The notes: a model not told the origin generated them from the letters alone. Shown: positions 35,990 through 48,573, numbered from the stretch's first letter. The stretch: DNA of 64,000 nucleotides from Nelumbo lutea (GCA_022828595.1 JAKGHH010000003.1:104245583-104309582); one strand, 5' to 3'. Numbers and translations are program-made.

Positions 35990-37672
35990 GTACTGTAGGT
36001 GTGACAAAGGAGAGGAGAGAGGAAAAAACTTTTTTATTTTTTATTTTTTATTTTCAAGCACGGTTTATAGGGTCCTTGACAACCGAATCTGAGGAAATAG
36101 AATCAGGAATCACAAATGACGACACGCTCCAATCAACAGACGCAAGATAGATGTCTGCTCAATGATTTCTATTGTGAACCTATATTTATAATATGATCTG
36201 CCTCAATTTATAATGACGGCACGTTCCAATCAACAGATTCTCATATGATCGAATTGTTCCTGCATTCCAAATGGCAATATGATAGAGGGCTTTATTCCCA
36301 TAATTATTATAAATGGTTATTCTCCATTTAATCAAAAGCTAAGCATAAAAAAACTTGGAAAGATAAGCAATTCTTCCCCCCTTTCCCTTTAGACCATATT
36401 CCCTTGATAGTAAATTAAATTTCTTCCTTCCACTTTAGCTAAATTCTCTCCGAATTACCATATCAACAACAGATATGGTAGGATCTTCCTTATCTCCACA
36501 ATTGATTCCAAATTTAGAGATAGCTTCGATTCAAGGTTCAAATTATCGATACAACATATTTTAATACGTATTGGGTGGGTGTATCATATTATATTTTTGG
36601 GTTTTTTATACAAATTATAAAGGTATTTTCAGAAAATAATTGAGGTGTAAATTGAGCCGTGGCCCGGTATGACAGATTGTGGGTCATGCCAGTTATGGCA
36701 TGGTTGTATTGGCTGTGTCAGGCCTGGGGTTTCAGGTCCATGGGCTGGCACTATTGAGCGGGCCATGCTGCTGGTGGCTTACGTGTCAGTAGGACCTAGC
36801 ATTGACCCATATATATTTATATATAATATATAATATGTATATAATAATTATATAATATTTTAATATATATATATATATATAATTTTATTTTCAATTATAT
36901 TATATTATATCATTTTATTATTGCATATATAAACAAGGGGCGGCCCCTTGTGGGGGCAGATGTGAAGTCCCTCATTTGACGTATCAACCTATATTGATAT
37001 TTAGAATTTTAGGTTAAAGTTCAAAATTTCCATACAACATATCGCAATATCAAGCACATCATATTGTATCTTTTACATCGGGATACATGTAATAGGGTTT
37101 TTAAGAAATTATTTTAATAATTAAAACACATAAAATCCCTGATCTGAAATTTTGAAAGAAAACCCTTAAAATAAAATAAAGAATGAGGTTTAAAGTACCA
37201 AACCATCGATACATCCTGACTTCTGTCGTATTGGGTTGTATAACTTTGTTTGGGATGGCTAATAATGGCGTGCTCAAAAGGAACTGACGAACTTATGCAT
37301 CCATTATTTCATGGAATTTTTATTTTTGTTTTTGTTCTGAGTGATAGATTAATTTGTTACTTTGTTTTGAGATTGGAGCTGATATTCGTGACGTTGCAAA
37401 GTGCAAGTGTTGTGACGTTGCAAAGTGCAAGTGTTGTTGGAATAAAGTTGAAATTGATGAAGATACGATATTAATGCTTCAATATGGGCAAAATATACCA
37501 TGCGCATCAAAATACGTGATTGATCGAAAGTGATCATAAGTACAAACGTGAAAAATATAATTTATAAAATAAAGTCAATGAAAAATAAGCAAATTTTAAT
37601 ATAATTAATTAAGACTTGGATTTAACATACAACCAATATTAATTAATACATCATAATTGAAGTATTCTTTGA
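35990..37672. other. Gene-free spacer with hAT and MITE fragments
   Basis: Around 36649-36800 is a hAT end of the same family as 35840 (tgtaaattgagccgtggcccgg...gggccatgctgctgg). The (AT)n-rich tract lies at about 36810-36920. Near 36530-36600 and 37020-37220 are worn 'tatcgatac' MITE motifs. A perfect 19-bp tandem duplication (gtgacgttgcaaagtgcaa...) is at about 37389-37433. No gene is seen. Confidence 0.45.
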
Positions 37673-38939
37673 TGTTGTTCAATTTGAGCTGTTCTAAACC
37701 GATGATATAATAAGATAATCCTGTCAATTGGACGGGGCCGAGGTGGAAGGGCAAAGCCACACACTAAGATAAGTAACTAGGAGAAAGGTTGAGGAATTGT
37801 TCCCTAGATAGATATTCTGATGCTCAAGTTAGTAGAATTGAGAAGGATGTGATTGGGCCGAATAGATGGAAAAAGCGCTGGTCCAGGCCAAAGAGATAGC
37901 ACAGAGAGGTATTCAATGAGTACAGTTAAAAAACAAGGTCCTTTACCTCAAATACCTATTTGTAGTTGGGTGTCTATATCCTAAATGGATAGGGCTCCTG
38001 GGATTGTCGGGATGAGAGCGTTTGCCGAAGTCTTCGAGAATTTTCCTCTTTCTCGACAGAGTTCGTTTTCTTATCTACATATAATACTCCTTCTTAGTAG
38101 TGCTCTTCCATTACGCGTGATGCCAACTTGGCTTGAGAGGGGCCACTATAGAGATCACCACGTTGCATATTTGGCTAATTCAACTATCACCCTAACACTC
38201 TTGAACATGTGCTTCATTTTGAGTATTGATTTACAGGAAATGTAGTGATGGAAACAAGCCATGGCCCATGCAATTGTAGGTAACTGGGACGACATTAAAG
38301 TGGTGGATCAGGTGAAATGTATTGTCACGGAGAAATATTGGAATGGAGGAAAATTAAAGTGGTTGATATATATATATATATATATTTACATTTGTATTTT
38401 TTTAAAACCAATTCAGGGGCGGTTTAAGGCTCCTCCACTTCCCGAATCGGTCAGAACCCCAATACACCCTCTATAGAAGCATATCAGGGGAACTCCTGAA
38501 ATGATATGTATCGGCCCGATATGTGTTGATACTTTGAACCTTAGATAGATAGGCATATGTAGCTAGCTAATGGCACAAAACAAGCAACACAAGAAAGGGA
38601 GAAGGGATCCTAGGTTTCACAAACACAATTTGTTTGTGTCACTGTCTGATTGATAGTCCTTTTGAGAGAGCTTTTAAGTAGGTGTTTGGCATTTGTTTCA
38701 TAAAAAAATGGTGCCATATCACTATCACGATTGGAATTCATTTTTTTTTGGAAAACACCTGATGTTTGATTAGTCATTTTTTTTGAAAAACATTTTCTCA
38801 AACTACGCACTAAAAATCAAGAAAGGTGTAGTTTGAAATTTGGCCTTTTTTTGTTGTTGTTCTTCTTCTTTTTTTCTAATGTTGCTAGAAACAGTATACT
38901 GACATGGCATTGAAAAATGCCTATGTGGAATCAACAACA
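37673..38939 (-). repeat. Gypsy 3' LTR, carrying a nested MITE
   Basis: It runs from tgttgttcaatttgagctgttc to tcaacaaca and matches 41033-42325 throughout, except at about 38352-38543. There (AT)n sequence and a tatcggcccgatatgtgttgatactttgaacctt MITE replace the segment present at 41690-41930. Confidence 0.8.
38384..38543. mobile_element. MITE fragment inside the Gypsy LTR
   Basis: It contains aaccaattcaggggcggtttaag, gaatcggtcagaacccc and ggcccgatatgtgttgatactttgaacctt, matching 46440-46600. Only the right terminus is well preserved. It is absent from the other LTR, so it arrived after the Gypsy insertion. Confidence 0.6.
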
Positions 38940-39949
38940 ATGGCCTCGGTCTTCAGATTTGTAGCCTCGGTCTTATGTTGGCCGAGATTTTTAGCTTTGA
39001 TTCTCGCCTGTCAAGGTCTTTGCTTAGTGACCCCGGTCTTATCCTGACTGAGGTCCTTCGGTCTTCGGCTTAGTGGCCTTGGTCTTATGTTGGACAAGGT
39101 CTTCGGCCTTCGCTGGGCGAGGTGCTTCCGAGCTCTCAATGTTGCCGGGGAACTTAGTGGCACTTGGTCTTGGAGAGCTTCACACTTTTTGATTGGGCTA
39201 GTTGTGGTCTTCGATTAGCTTTGTTTAGACTACGAGTTGGGAGGGTGCTTGGAGTTCGATGGCCGTCCTCTTTCCCTTATGTGGTGGGGACATTGTTCTC
39301 GTGGTGCCCGTTGGGGGCTTGTTCTGTCTTCGACCGTCTATGGTCGGTCAAGTCTTTCATGAGGTTGTAGTTGCGTTGCAACCGTTAGTCAGCGTAGAGT
39401 TCATCCGGGCTGTGTATGGGCGTTTGGTCGTTTGTGCTTGAAGAAAATTCTTTATTTGTTGAATTTGTACAGCCTGGTTGACATTAATGCTCGGTGCTGA
39501 TTGTTGTCAGTACATCTCAGTCATGGCACTCCAGCTCCTCGGAGTAGGTCTTCGGTGCCTAGTTTCCCCTTTTAAGGGCCGTCCTACCCGAGATGACGGT
39601 GATGAACTTGACTAGGGGAGCTCAGGCTGGGGGCTTGTTGGTGCGATGCAGCTCTTCTCTGGGTTTTCATCTTCTCTTGCCACTTGATGAAGCTGCGGTT
39701 GCAGATTTGCATTAATATGTCGACCCGCAGAGCGTTGAGTGGAGTGAAGTTGTGATACGTTGGTAGCGGGGTCCCTGGCTTGCAGTTAGGTCAGTGATCC
39801 TGCCTCTTGGTGTCTCGGTCCGACCTTCATATACTTTTGTGCATGCTTTATGAGCACGGTCAAGTTGGGCGGATGATTCTTTTGCAAAGAGAAGTTGAAC
39901 ATTGAGGAGCGCAACTTGCTCATGATGGCAGTCATAACCACCGACTGGT

Positions 39950-40620
39950 TTAGAGTTCAGACTTGAAGGGCCTCGATGTTAAACCTCACCAAGTATTTCC
40001 TTAAAGTCTCTTCTCTCCTTTGTTGTACTTGCATGAGGCTGGTCGACATATTCCAGTGCCTTTAGCTGGTGGTGAACTGCCCTAGGAAATGCATCTCCAA
40101 CTGCTCCTAAGAGGATATGGACCGCAGAGGAAATGAGACATAAAAGGTTCTGATGACTTCGTGGAGGTTGGTGATGAATGCCTTGCAAATGAGACCTTTG
40201 GAGGAGCTGTGTAGCATCATTATTGCCTTGAACCTCTCAATGTGATCGTTGGGGTCCGAAGCTTCATCGTATTTCTCAAACTAAGGGGGTCATCAACCGG
40301 TTGGGGAATCTCGTCAACGATCTCCTGGACGAAGTTCCTTCGTGGGTTGGGTGTGGTATTGCTTTGAGGACTGAGCCTTCGGAGGAGCCACACTTCTATC
40401 CGCTTGGATGCATTCCAGTTCACCCAACCGCTCTCTCAATTCTCTAATCTTGACATCTCTGTTGGCTAGGACCTCATTTGTGGACTTTTCCACTTTTGGA
40501 GTCGCAAGCCAGTTTCTATCCGAGTTAGATTCTGCTATCAAGATTGGTTGCTACTGCAAACGTTGGCTGAGCCATTCTTTCGCCAACACTCGAGCGGAGT
40601 GATAGGATCTACTATGGGTG
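39950..40620 (-). pseudogene. Gypsy gag relic
   Basis: On the minus strand, pieces read EKYDEASDPNDHIERFKAIM, then ...SQEQLEMHFLGQF and REETLRKYLVRFNIEAL. This follows the capsid order of plant Gypsy gag (DPxDHxxxF ... FxxxxxRRExxSLxxYxxRF). Upstream is a charged coiled-coil-like stretch (KIRELRERLGELE). Stops and frameshifts break it; no zinc knuckle was found. Confidence 0.75.
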
Positions 40621-41032
40621 TCATGCGCACGAGGTCGGGTTGGGGAGTCGAGTCTTTTGGGTGGCTGTGGTTGCTCGCAGTCGGATTGGGCCCATATAGA
40701 CTTGCGTAGTGTTTTTTGGAGTCCTTGGTGCGAGGACCGGCCGTGGTAGGTGCCTACATGGTAGGGTGAGTGGCTTGGGGGGCGTGTGCTAGTTGTCCCA
40801 ATGTCTCATCAAAGTGAGGACACAATCAAATTTTTGCTACATGGCGAGGAACTGTGCGGGGTCGACCGTTGTCTGATGATGGGGCTCTCGAGGCGAAGTG
40901 AGCGGGATCTCCAAGATGGGGAATGGGCTCTAGAGTGGTCGGATGTGTTTTTAGGCATGGTTGCTTTTAGTGCACGAAAAGGGGTCCGGGAAATGACTTT
41001 TTGTACATTTCCTATAAATGGCACCAATATGA

Positions 41033-42325
41033 TGTTGTCCGATCCGAAGTGTTCCAAACCAAGGACACAATCAGATAGTCCTGCTGTCTAGATGGGGCTG
41101 AGGTGGAAGGATGAAGCCACGCACCGAGATCTACAACTAGGAGAATATGTCAGAGGCTCAAGGAGTTGTTCCCCAGGCCAAACAGGTGGAAATAGCACTA
41201 GTTTGGGTTGAAGAGATAGTGCAGTACTCCAAAAAAATGGTTCCTTACCTCGAGTGGGGAATACCTATTTGTAATTGGGTGTCCATGTCCCAAATGGATA
41301 GGGCTCCCAGGGTTGTCGGGATGAGGGTGTCTGATGAGGCCTTTGGGAGTTTTCCTCTTCCCCAACGTAATTCGCTTCATTGTTTGTATAGGATACTCCT
41401 TCTTAGTAATGCTCTTCCAATATACATGGCGCCAATGTATCCTAAAAGGGGACAACTACTGAGATAAGCACATGGTATCTTTGGATAATTCAACCATCAC
41501 CCAACACTCTTGAACATGTACTTCATTTTGAATATTGATTAATTGATTTACAGGAAATGTAGTGATGGTGACAAGCCATGGCCCATGCAGTTGGAGGTAA
41601 CTTTGCCTTTGTCCGGTGACAATATTAAAGTGGTGGACCAGGTGAAATGTATTGCCGCAGAGAGATATTGGAATTGAGAAAATTTGAGGAGCAACCTAGC
41701 GAGGCAAGACAATTGTGCTGGCTACCGAAAGAAAAAAATTATGTATTCTTTGTTTGGACACTGGATATCATGTTTTTTTTTTGGTAACTCAATGGGAATC
41801 AAATTCAATCAATTCTATTGCAACTTTTAGCAGCTGTTTCGACAATCCGACCCTTTGATCTGGCCTGTTCCATCTTCACCACCTTAAAATTAAGCGCATT
41901 GCATTTATCGAGAGAGAGAGAGAGAGTTTATTCGTAGATAAATAGGCATAGGTAACTAGCTAATGGCACCAAAAGAAGCAACAGAAAGAAAGGGAAAAAG
42001 GAAAATCTATTTCCTAGGTTTCACGAACACAATTTGTTTGTGTCACTGTCTGATTGAGAACCTTTTTGAGAGGCATTTTAAGTAGGTGTTTGGTATTAAT
42101 GTCGTTTCATCGAAAAATGATGCCGTATCAGTGTCACGACTGAAATTCATTTTTCTTTTGGAAAACACCTAATGTTTGATTAGTTGTTCTTATCGAAAAA
42201 CATTTTCTCAAATTGCACACTAAAAATCAGGAAAGGTATAATTTGAAAATTTGGCCTTTTTTTTCTAATATTGCTAAAAGTATACTGACATGGCATTAAA
42301 GTATGCTTATGTGACATCAACAGCA
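41033..42325 (-). repeat. Gypsy 5' LTR
   Basis: It begins tgttgtccgatccgaagtgttcc and ends catcaacagca. The primer-binding site lies just to its left at about 41006-41031. A (GA)n run is at 41910-41924. Compared with the 3' LTR it lacks the MITE and keeps the replaced segment. Confidence 0.8.
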
Positions 42326-42643
42326 ATGGTACCAAATAGAAAATTCGAAAAAAAAAAACATTTTCAAAGAAAATGACATGCCTATGTTACATCATTTTCT
42401 GAGAAAATGCCTCTCAAAAACGATATTGGTTCCGAACACCACTTATGTTCTAATTGAACCGCTTCAGAAAATGCTCCAATGGTTGGATAAGCTACTTGGA
42501 ATAGTTTCATTCTAACAGTCTTGAAAAATAACATATGGGCACACATATGCATTTTGGCTTTTCATCAAGCAAACATGTGTATTTTCGGTATGGGGCCTAT
42601 CTCAAATGCTTTAGGAAAGGCTTATGAGTCCACCGAAATGTTA

Positions 42644-42919
42644 GGCCCCATTTGATTCGTGGGAATAGGGGTCTGGAATCGGAATCAGAATGGGTTATTT
42701 TGATTCCAACTGTTTGGTTGGGCAGAATCAGAATCCCATTCCTATTTCTGTTGGAATGGCATTCCCCTATTTGAGGGAATGGCCATTCCCTGCCCCTTTC
42801 TTGAGAATGAAATCTCATTTCTGTTGATTTTAATTCCCATTTCCATTACTGTCTGAACCAAACAGATTATGGGAATAGACCATTCTAATTCTAATTCTGA
42901 ATGTGAATCAAATGGACCG
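42644..42919. mobile_element. Tourist-like MITE, TTA target duplication
   Basis: The termini are GGCCCCATTTGATTC and GAATCAAATGGACCG, flanked by tta on both sides (42641-42643 and 42920-42922). The interior is made of 'ggaatcagaatccc' and 'aattcccatttcc' blocks that fold back. It is 276 bp and non-coding, the intact relative of the split MITE at 32380-35986. Confidence 0.88.
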
Positions 42920-42951
42920 TTAAATCCTGGCCATATATATATATATATTCA

Positions 42952-43249
42952 GGGTCTGTTTGGTTTACAGTCGGAATTGGAATTGAAATCCTCCAGAATC
43001 AGAATCGGAATGGTTCATTCCCATAGTCTGTTTGGTTCAAACAAGAATGGGAATGGAAATTAAAATCAACAGGAATGGAATTTCATTCCCAAGGAAGGGG
43101 CAGGGAATGGCCATTCCCTCAAATGGGAAAATACCATTCCAATAGGAATGGGAATGAGATTCCGATGCCACCCAACCAAATAGTTGGAATCAGAATAGCC
43201 CATTCCAATTCCGATTCCAAACCCCTATTCCTACAAACCAAACAGACCC
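42952..43249. mobile_element. Tourist-like MITE, TCA target duplication
   Basis: Perfect 15-bp termini GGGTCTGTTTGGTTT and AAACCAAACAGACCC are flanked by tca on both sides. It is 298 bp. Its interior matches the neighbouring MITE in inverted orientation, and only 32 bp separate the two elements. Confidence 0.9.
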
Positions 43250-43632
43250 TCAATATTTAATACGAAATGGGATTTCATTCTCACAAAACTGTTGTCACAG
43301 CCCATTGCAGCTTTGCATGAGAATATGTTACATGAATAAAAACATGCAAGTACGGAGATATTCTCAATACATGGCTGAAAAAAGCTGTGAAAACATTTGA
43401 ACTACTAGTTTTTACCTTGTTTAATTCCTTTTCACTAAGTCTGTATTATTTCTCATAAAATCTTATGTTTAAGATATTTTTTCTTATTAATAAATTTTAT
43501 TAATTAGATCAAAATTCAATAACTTCAACAATATATATCCCACATTTTTTTAAAACTGACCTAAGAATAAATCTGTTCTTCCATCAAGTGGGAAAAGAAA
43601 TTCAATCATCTTGGTCAAATAGATTAATCCAT

Positions 43633-44290
43633 GATGTCATAGTTAAATAATAAAAAATCATTTAATAGTAATAACAATAAAAATATAAAAAAATTGAGTG
43701 CATCTTTAATTTTTTAATTAATCATATTAAAAAAAAAGTGTGGTAATTAAGAATGATTTGATTGATGATGGAAATGAAGTATAAAATTTAAATCCAACCC
43801 AAAAAATGAAATCGTGTTCCCATTTGGTAGTGGGTCAACAATTTACCCTTTCGGGTTAAATGTGTTAACATTTGATCTCATAATTAGATAATAAAAATTA
43901 AAAAATATAAAAACATGAAAAAGTTATAAAATAATACTATAGAAAACAATTGGGGACATCTATAATGTTTTTTTATTAATCGTATTAAAGCAAAATAAGT
44001 GTGTTTTATAGAATTTTTTTATTGATGATAAAAATGGAATACAAAATTTGAAATCGATTTGAAGCTGAAATTATTTTTATGTTTGGTGGCAAGTCAATAG
44101 TTTAACCTTTTAAATCAAATTTGTCAACCTTTGATGTCATAATTAAATAATATATATATATATATATACAAAAAATTATAAAAAATACAAAAATATTGTA
44201 GAAACATTTGGGCATATCTAATCTTATATATTTATTATGTTAAACAAAAATAAATGTGATAAATTGAAATTATTTTTATACACATAGAAG
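43633..44290. repeat. Tandem repeat, unit ~250 bp, about 2.7 copies
   Basis: The motif gatgtcataattaaataat recurs at 43633, 43874 and 44133 (spacing 241 and 259). Each unit continues into aaaatataaaaa...acatctataatttt...attaatcatattaaa...gattgatgatgg...aaatccaa...ggtggcgggtcaacaatttaccctttt-type sequence. The units are diverged and very AT-rich. No coding potential is seen. Confidence 0.8.
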
Positions 44291-44299
44291 AATAAAAGA

Positions 44300-47069
44300 A
44301 TTATGAAAAAACTTGGACACATTATCACTTTTCTCATCGTCATCATCATCTAAAATTGCCATGTGTAAACCATGTACTCATTTGCTAGTGTATTAAAAAA
44401 ACCATAGTACATGTATGTAAGAAAACCCCCTTATGAATTTGAGGACCTTATTGGTTACCACTTTCATGAAGTTGACTGGTTACAAGTTGTTTTTGGTATC
44501 ATGTCGTTCTGGAATCATAGTCGAGTCCATGAAATAAACCACCCATATTGTGTTTTGGGGAAGGATGGCAATGTAGTGGGTTCAGGGAAGGTTTTGTAAA
44601 TTCTCCACCCTCCCTGCCTCCCTAAATCTCCCAACCGATACCCTCTCAGAACCCATATCGGATTGGATTTTTAGGATCCTAACCTTCTTTCTGCTTAAGA
44701 ATGCAACCTCCCTGACTCTACCCTCCTTGCATTTGAGGGTGGGCAAAGATGAGAACCAAAACCCACATCTAATTTCTTGATATATAAAAAGCAAATGATA
44801 TTAACAAATATCAAAAGTTCTAATTATTTGATTGCAATATATAAAAAAACAAACTATCAACTTTTATTCACATAAGATTCAAAACATCATTAAATTAAAC
44901 ATATAATACAAAAGTTTGTATTCCTTACAACAATGATTTAATAATAAGCATTAGAGATATTTTTTAGAAAATTCAATATACAAGTCGGGAAGGGTTGTAA
45001 AATCCCAAACCCACAAGACCCATTTTTTAAACAAAAAAAAATTCCCATTTAACCCATCCATACCCAAGATCCATTTTTAAGAAAAAACCCGCCCCATTGG
45101 AATAGGTAGGGGCAGCCGGGCAGGTATCCGACTCGTCGTTTGTGGTGGAATTTGGCATCAAAGTATTCCCCACTTTTGGGGTCACTTCGTTCCGAACTGC
45201 GAGGCAAAAAGGAGGGTGGAATGATCAATAACTCGGCAAGTAGTCGTCTGAAAATACAGAAAACCCCATATTTGTTCTTGAAAAAAAACTGCAAGAACCC
45301 ACAGGCCCCACCAGAAAAAGCTTGTTCAGAATTCTGGAAAAATCAATTATTATATTATCACTTGAAAAGCTTGTTCAGAATTTTGGAAAAATCAGGATGG
45401 AACTTTAAAAAGTTTTTCAAGTGTGCACTCCACAGTTTTCCAGATATGGCAGCAAAATTTGATTCCGTAACCATTATCCAACCATTTTAAGCGTCAACAC
45501 CTCGGTCCTCCGTAGGGTGGCCACAAGTCGTCGAATCTTTCATGAGTTATTCGAGTTCGGCTCGACTTGGTTTAAATCAAGTTTTGAATCAAATTTGAGT
45601 CAAATAAAAATCGGTTTATGAGGCTCGTGAGATTAATATTAAATAAATCATTTTTATTATATACATGTATATATGTATAATAGTAAATAATTATTTTTTG
45701 TATATATAATATTATATATTTTTATAATCATTTTTATTATATATTTTTATTTTTTATGAATAATATTAAATAAATTTTATAATTCTTATTTTTGTCTAAA
45801 AACTAAAAAAATAATAATTTTATACATAATTTTTATTTTTTAAAAAAACTTGACTTATAGTCGAATTCAAGCTAAGCCAAGCTTGAACTTGCAAGTTATC
45901 AATCGAGCCAAGCTCTCAAGTCTCTAGCTCGAATCAAACTCGAGCCTAATACTATTCCTGTGAGCCAAGCTCGAATAGCCAAGACAATTTTTTTTTTATA
46001 TATTCTATAATACAAAGTATTGTATAAAATATAAATTATAAGTGTGAAATTATATGTAAAATATTCTCTCTTTCTCATAAACAGCTTGGATCCGTTTTGT
46101 AATAAATAATTTTTAATTAAAATTAATTACAAATAAGGAATTAAGGAGGTATTTGCTTATTGGGCTGATCAATACAAATTTGTATTAAGATATATTTTTA
46201 CTTGAAATGTTTTCAAAATCTTTTAAGTTAATTAATACAAATTGTTATTTCTAGCTAAAACTAAAATTTGTCAAATTTGATGTTTCTTACACGCATACAC
46301 TGTTTTCAGTTTAAATGATAGTCATATGATGTGAGAAACCGGGAATACATATTTCTCACATATTTGTATTGATTAACCCAAAACGTATGATAATGAAAAG
46401 CCACTATACCGATACAGGTCGGTAGGGTGTATAGGCCTGTATCAGTATTTTTTTTTTAGTTTTTTTTTCAAAACAAGTAAAGAGGAATCGGTTTAAGGTG
46501 CAGTTACCTTAGAGGGGCGTATTGAGAAGTCATTGGCACAATATATATCGGCCCATATGTATCAATACGGGCTAATATATATCGATACTTTGAACCTTGT
46601 TCACACCCACCTCATAGTGCATTACAACCACACAATGAGACGGGAAGGAAACATGTTCCCTACTTGTGAGTTTTCGTCATGGATCGCCGGGTCAGGGTGA
46701 TCATTTTCAGCCTAGCTCGTATTTAATTATAACTATTTTATATATGTACATATATTATTTTTTATATTACATTATATATTTTATATAAACAATATAATTT
46801 CACACATATAATTTATATTTTATACAATACTTTGTATTACAGAATATATAAAAACAAAATTTGTGTGTATATTATATATATCGTATATTATAAAATATTA
46901 AGTATATGTAGCATTTTATATATAAAAGACAATGGATTCAGAATCAAGCCAGCCCAGGCCCAAGACAATGTGACCATGGATTATCCATCTCACGCGTCCT
47001 TATGACCCAGACGGGATTCGAGATTGCTCTATGTATGACATCAACTCTCGCTCGCGCTTGAAGATCGAG
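44300..47069. other. Gene-free, AT-rich repeat debris
   Basis: Near 44580-44760 are ccctccctgcctcc and tctaccctccttgcattt blocks that are partly inverted (MITE-like). At 45000-45130 gggaagggttgtaaaatccc...ggcagccgggcaggtatccg resembles another MITE. At 45520-45990 'gagttcggctcgact...agctcgaatcaaactcgag' repeats form a foldback region. Two stretches (about 45985-46060 and 46780-46860) around 'ataatttatattttatacaatactttgtatta' are inverted copies of each other. No gene is seen. Confidence 0.45.
46396..46603. mobile_element. MITE of the tatcgatactttgaacc family
   Basis: The left end has ccgatacaggtcggtaggg and the right end atatatcgatactttgaaccttg, with aaagaggaatcggtttaaggtgc inside. It matches the fragment inside the Gypsy LTR at 38384-38543 and shares its terminus with 9738-9994. 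Confidence 0.6.
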
Positions 47070-47444
47070 TAGGGGTGTTAATTGGACTGGATTTGGTCCG
47101 ATCCGATCCAGTCCAATGTGATCTATTACAAATGGATCAAGTTTATGAACCATTTTAAATCATTCTAATTTAATGTCTAGACTACGGTGTAATCTGTTCA
47201 AACTTGTTTTAATTTAAATTGGTTTTGATCCAAACCCAGTCCATTGGCACCTATATTTTTATCTTAAATAAATAGAATGCATATTAGCTTAATCCAACCG
47301 AATTCAATATAAATTTATTAAAAACAGACCATCAAACCCAATTTAATAAATATTTTAGATCGGATTGGTCGAATTCAATATGTATTGGCCCGTCCAATTC
47401 ATCCAAATTGATTTTGGACTGGACGACGGTCCAGGGACACCCTT
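47070..47444. mobile_element. hAT-type MITE, family A, copy 2
   Basis: It runs from TAGGGGTGTTAATTGGACTGG to GGTCCAGGGACACCCTT. It aligns along its whole length with the copy at 13425-13796 (ggatttggtccgatccgatccagtcc; ttaatccaaccgaattcaatataaattta). Flanks agatcgag and agatcgga (47062-47069, 47445-47452) look like an aged 8-bp duplication. Confidence 0.85.
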
Positions 47445-47961
47445 AGATCGGACGACGGTGATCCTTCTGATGGTTACAGTGATACAACACTAATACTGGG
47501 TGACTGGGCGTCATTTCCTGCGTGCCTCTTTCTACAAAATTCTCATTGATGATGTTCTCTTCCAACGAGATTCCTGTACGTAGTAGGGTCATAGGGTGGG
47601 GCCAGGATTGAAGAACCCTTTTCTCAACTTACATCCATTTCCATGCTACGTCGTCCCAACAGAAACCCAAACGGCGTAGGCCCCACATTACCACTGGGCA
47701 CTGTCCATCGTTCAACGGCTTAAAAAACGAAAGTGTATTCAAGTGTGAACATCTCTCTCTCTCTATGGATTGTTATTTAAACCCCACCAAGGCTCTGCCT
47801 TTCCTATCCCATCATCATCGACCACGACCACGATCGAGTCCCCTACTTTCTCATTGTCAGTGTCTCTCTTGCTTCAGAGAGCAGAGCTGAGCTTCGTCCG
47901 CCGCCGATTGGTGGTGGTTCTCGCTCTCTCTCTCTCTCTCCTTGTCTGTGTTTGGGCGGAG

Positions 47962-48300
47962 ATGTCTGGGGTGTGGGTGTTCAAGAACGGTGTGGTTCGG
48001 CTGGTGGAAAATCCGGCGATAGAGTCGCTGAATGGGAGTCGACAAGGGTCGACCACCCGGCGCAAGGTTCTGGTTCACAGCCCTACGAATGAGGTGATCA
48101 CGTCCTACGCCGTTCTGGAGCGCAAGCTCTTGGAGTTGGGATGGGAGAGGTATTACGACGACCCAGACCTTCTCCAGTTCCACAAGCGATCCACAGTTCA
48201 CCTCATTTCTCTCCCCAGAGATTTCACCAAGTTCAAGTCCATGCACATGTTTGACATCGTTGTCAAGAACCGTAACTGCTTTCAAGTTAGAGATATGTAG
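47962..48300 (+). CDS. FPF1: Flowering-promoting factor 1-like protein
   Basis: This is a small single-exon gene of 112 residues. FPF1 proteins are plant-specific and promote flowering and cell elongation; they are linked to gibberellin responses and are expressed at shoot apices. The protein starts [18 protein letters not shown], followed by the conserved [39 protein letters not shown] and the end [20 protein letters not shown] / [13 protein letters not shown]. Length and ends match the family closely. The frame is open upstream to an ATG at 47770, but the extra 64 residues are low-complexity leader translation, so the start at MSGVWVF is chosen. The leader is CT-rich (47753-47764, 47925-47942), common in plant 5'UTRs. 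A TATA-like ttatttaaac lies at 47773. Which paralogue it is cannot be told; it may equally be an FPF1-like (FLP) gene. Confidence 0.95.
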   Translation: MSGVWVFKNGVVRLVENPAIESLNGSRQGSTTRRKVLVHSPTNEVITSYAVLERKLLELGWERYYDDPDLLQFHKRSTVHLISLPRDFTKFKSMHMFDIVVKNRNCFQVRDM

Positions 48301-48573
48301 TAGCTCCATCTCTTCCATCCACCACCACTCATTCCTCTCTCTCTCTCTCCTTCTCTGCACTCTTATTCCCTTCTCTTTCTATCTCTTTTTGCTATTGGGT
48401 TTCTTCTTATGAGTGAGTGGGCATGCATGGTGTATGTATGGGGAAAGTAATTATAAATTATAATATTGTATAGCTAGAGCATATAAAGAGGAGTTAGATA
48501 GATTTGGGGTTTGAATTGATTAGTCTCCTCTCGTTTTGTAAATGTTATTAGTGAGTGATATATTGAGCAAATT

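Larger units (their letters stand above)
37673..42325 (-). mobile_element. Ty3/gypsy element with gag relic only
   Basis: Two direct repeats of about 1.27-1.29 kb (37673-38939 and 41033-42325) flank a 2.1-kb interior. Just inside the right repeat, the minus strand reads ATTGGTGCCATTTATAGGAA, the worn form of the Gypsy primer-binding motif ttggcgccgtctgtgggaa; this fixes strand and LTR ends. The interior has a gag relic on the minus strand and no protease, RT or integrase. External 5-mers (tttga, atggt) do not match, so the target duplication is lost or the ends are off by a few bases. Confidence 0.8.

Noticed and set aside
39164..39441. Open frames on the plus strand of the Gypsy interior
   Set aside because: They are antisense to the gag region and show no protein family features.
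47770..47961. In-frame N-terminal extension of the FPF1 protein
   Set aside because: It is low-complexity leader translation; the family begins with MSGVWVF at 47962 and is about 110 residues long.
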